Of a DNA stretch of 7,574 bases, positions 5,525 to 7,574 are shown one piece after another. Numbering within the stretch: the first letter of the stretch is position 1; every line of letters starts with the position of its first letter. Source of the stretch: DASXAQ01 sp036406615 (lineage in GTDB: Bacteria > Actinomycetota > UBA4738); the NCBI GenBank assembly GCA_036406615.1, contig DASXAQ010000079.1, positions 1-7,574 on the forward strand, written 5' to 3'. The position numbers and the translations under genes are program-made. The notes beneath the pieces were generated by a model that was not told the DNA's origin, searched no databases, and saw nothing but the letters and a program-made list of their open reading frames with translations.

Positions 5525-6414
5525 GCGGTCCCGGCGGGTTCGCCGACGACGCGGTGCCGGGGGGCCTCGGCAAGGTCGCCATCGTCGGCGCCGGTCAGGT
5601 CGGGACGATGCTCGGCATCGCGCTGACGGGTGCCGACCACGAGCATGGGGTCGCGGAGGTGGCGCTGTTCGACCGGGATGCCGACACGGCACGGGCAAGC
5701 CTGGATCGCCGCGCCGGCCACCGGGTCGCGGACGACCTCCGCGACGCCCTGTCGGCCGATATCGTCGTCCTGGCGGTGCCGGTCGACGAAATCGTGGCGC
5801 TGCTGGAGTCCCACGGCGGCGACGTGCGGCCGGGGGCACTGGTGATCGACACCGGCAGCGCGAAGACGGCCGTGGTCGACGCGATGCGACGAACCGTGCC
5901 GGTCGAAGCCCACGCACTCGGCGGGCACCCGATGGCGGGCACGGCGACGCCCGGGCCATCGGGGGCGCAGCCCGACCTGCTGGCCGGGGCGCCGTTCGTC
6001 CTGACTCCGGTACGTGACGACCCGGAGGCGATGCGACTCGGGCGGGCGCTGGCGTCGGCGGTCGGCGCGCGACCGGTGGCGATGGCCGCCGACGAGCACG
6101 ACCGCGTGATCGCGTGGACGAGCCACCTGCCCCACGCCATGTCGTTCGCGCTGGCAGCGGCCGTCGGCCGGCTCCCGGACTCGGTGGATGAGGTTCGGTC
6201 CCTGATCGCGGGCGGCTACCGAGGCGCGACCCGCCTCGCCACCGGCGACCCGGCCATGATCGCCGGGTTCCTCGGTGCCAACGCGGCCGAGGTCGGCGCG
6301 GCGATCGACGGGCTCTGCGCCGAACTCTCGGGACTTCGCGACGCGCTGCCCCACCGCCAACGGCTGGCGGAGATGCTGGCGACGGGCCGCGCCGCGCGAG
6401 GGGCCCTCGCGTGA
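5521..6414 (+). CDS. tyrA: Prephenate dehydrogenase
   Basis: 297 residues from GTG 5521, which overlaps the TGA of the DAHP synthase gene (GTGA), so translation is probably coupled. It oxidatively decarboxylates prephenate to 4-hydroxyphenylpyruvate on the way to tyrosine. An N-terminal Rossmann fold has VAIVGAGQVG, and an acidic residue after the second strand (LFDRD) favours NAD+. The catalytic half has DTGSAK (Ser113), GGHPMAG (His136), SHLPHAM (His202, His205) and GGYRGATR (Arg234), which match the known active-site motifs of TyrA. The protein stops after the helical dimerisation domain and has no C-terminal ACT domain, unlike the longer Bacillus form, so Tyr feedback by ACT is not expected. 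GTG and ATG codons further in would cut the Rossmann strand or lose upstream coupling. It overlaps aroA by 4 bp. Confidence 0.94.
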   Translation: MSGPGGFADDAVPGGLGKVAIVGAGQVGTMLGIALTGADHEHGVAEVALFDRDADTARASLDRRAGHRVADDLRDALSADIVVLAVPVDEIVALLESHGGDVRPGALVIDTGSAKTAVVDAMRRTVPVEAHALGGHPMAGTATPGPSGAQPDLLAGAPFVLTPVRDDPEAMRLGRALASAVGARPVAMAADEHDRVIAWTSHLPHAMSFALAAAVGRLPDSVDEVRSLIAGGYRGATRLATGDPAMIAGFLGANAAEVGAAIDGLCAELSGLRDALPHRQRLAEMLATGRAARGALA

Positions 6415-7574
6415 CCGTCGCCGAGGTCCGTCCGGCCGCGGGTCCCCTGTCCGGGGCGACGCGCGTCCCGCCGGACAAGTCGATCTCGCACCGTGCGGCG
6501 ATCCTGGCCGCGCTGGCAGACGGTACGAGCCGCATCCGCGGCTACTCCCCCGCCGGCGACTGCGCCGCAACCCTGTCGGTGCTTCGAGCTCTCGGCGTGG
6601 ACGTGCGGCGCGGTGGCGACGACGTGACCATCGAGGGCCAGGGCGACCGCGAGTTCTCGCCGCCCCCCGACGCGCTGGACTGCGAGCGGTCCGGCACCAC
6701 GATGCGTCTGATGGCCGGAGCCCTGGCGGGACGACCCCTGCGCGTCGTCCTGACGGGCGATCCGCAACTGCGGCGCCGCCCGATGGACCGCGTCGCGGAC
6801 CCGCTCGCGCGCATGGGCGCTCGGATCGAGACCGACGACGGGCGTGCGCCCGTCGAGCTCGACGGCGGCCAGCTGCACGGGATCGACTACGCATCGCCGG
6901 TCTCGAGCGCTCAGGTCAAGTCGGCGCTGCTGCTCGCGGGGCTGCGGGCGAGCGGGACCACGTCGCTCACGGAACCGCATCCGTCACGCGACCACACGGA
7001 GCGGATGCTGGCCGCGATGGGAGCGCCCATCGAATCGGGGCCGGGACGCGCGAGCGTGCGGGCCGGTGCTCTATCCGCCGTCGACGTCACGATCCCCGGC
7101 GACCTCTCGTCGGCCGCTCCCCTGCTGGCGGCGGCAGCATTGCTACCGGGATCCGACCTGACCGTGACCGGCGTGGGCGTCAACCCGACCCGGGCTGGCT
7201 TCCTGCGCGTTCTTCAGCGGATGGGCGCGGACGTCCAGGTGCTGAGCACGAACGCTGACGTCTCGGCCGGCGACGGCGCGGGCGGGGAGCCGGTGGCCGA
7301 CGTACGGGTGCGGCCAACACCGCTGCGCTCCACCGCGATCGACGCGTCGGAGGCGCCGTCGATGATCGACGAGGTTCCGCTGATCGGTGTGCTGGCCACC
7401 CGGGCCGAAGGGCGGACGCAGGTGCGGGGCGTCGCCGACCTTCGGATGAAGGAGAGCGACCGGATCGCCGCGCTGGTCACCGGCCTGCGCGCGCTCGGCG
7501 CGCGGATCGAAGAGGCGCCGGACGGGTTCGTCGTCGAGGGGCCGACCCGACTTGCCGGAGGACCTTGTGACGCG
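6411..7574 (+). CDS. aroA: EPSP synthase (3-phosphoshikimate 1-carboxyvinyltransferase), 3' end cut by window
   Basis: 388 codons are present; the C-terminal few dozen residues of this roughly 430-residue family lie beyond the window. The enzyme joins phosphoenolpyruvate to shikimate 3-phosphate, the penultimate step to chorismate. Visible motifs in order: PPDKSISHRA (Lys23, Arg28), CERSGTTMRL (91-100), LRRRPM, SSAQVKSALLLAGL (165 onward), GDLSSAAPLLAA, IDEVPLIGVLA (Asp320) and LRMKESDRI (Lys347, Glu348, Arg351). These cover the phosphoshikimate and PEP sites and the catalytic Asp and Glu. The phosphate loop differs from the usual GNSGTT or GNAGTA in having Glu-Arg before SGTT. Leu100 sits where class I enzymes have Pro, which is usual outside class I. 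GTG 6411 overlaps the tyrA stop (GTGA) and has no separate Shine-Dalgarno, so coupling is likely. Confidence 0.95.
   Translation, partial: MTVAEVRPAAGPLSGATRVPPDKSISHRAAILAALADGTSRIRGYSPAGDCAATLSVLRALGVDVRRGGDDVTIEGQGDREFSPPPDALDCERSGTTMRLMAGALAGRPLRVVLTGDPQLRRRPMDRVADPLARMGARIETDDGRAPVELDGGQLHGIDYASPVSSAQVKSALLLAGLRASGTTSLTEPHPSRDHTERMLAAMGAPIESGPGRASVRAGALSAVDVTIPGDLSSAAPLLAAAALLPGSDLTVTGVGVNPTRAGFLRVLQRMGADVQVLSTNADVSAGDGAGGEPVADVRVRPTPLRSTAIDASEAPSMIDEVPLIGVLATRAEGRTQVRGVADLRMKESDRIAALVTGLRALGARIEEAPDGFVVEGPTRLAGGPCDA

Noticed and set aside
4475..6535. Long - strand open frame (686 codons) opposite aroF and tyrA
   Set aside because: It is antisense to two unmistakable enzymes, its first third is Arg/Pro-rich low complexity, and no family motif is visible.

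Overview
The window is a high-GC (roughly 70 % by eye) bacterial chromosome segment. Short overlapping genes, GTG starts and several candidate leaderless starts (a TANNNT hexamer about 7 nt before the start codon) suggest an actinobacterium-like lineage, although a high-GC Chloroflexota relative cannot be excluded. No mobile element, CRISPR array or phage gene is visible.

Left part (1-3068, + strand): the end of an unrecognised four-cysteine protein, then a two-gene unit of exported proteins. The first is a secreted eight-repeat PQQ-type beta-propeller. The second is a lipoprotein with a complete endonuclease/exonuclease/phosphatase (EEP) catalytic domain followed by two similar beta-sandwich-like modules. 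The propeller stop codon overlaps the ribosome-binding site of the lipoprotein gene.

Middle (3098-3787): a tRNA-Val(UAC) gene on the - strand, a 52-residue single-pass membrane protein on + with a very strong Shine-Dalgarno, and a convergent 97-residue zinc-ribbon protein on - with four CxxC pairs. The last two genes overlap by 7 bp at their 3' ends.

Right part (3855-7574, + strand): an aromatic amino acid operon, aroH (chorismate mutase), a type I-beta DAHP synthase (called aroF here), tyrA (prephenate dehydrogenase) and aroA (EPSP synthase, cut by the window end). Spacing is 12 nt, then two 4-bp GTGA overlaps. The operon starts with what looks like a complete ribosome-mediated attenuator. 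It has a TTGACG promoter, a 29-codon leader peptide with a cluster of Phe and Tyr codons, a perfect 12-bp antiterminator and a 10-bp hairpin followed by six T. Together the genes make DAHP, EPSP/chorismate, prephenate and 4-hydroxyphenylpyruvate, so control by charged tRNA-Phe/tRNA-Tyr at the leader fits the pathway. This attenuator is the most interesting element in the window. I see no wholly new defence or mobile system.
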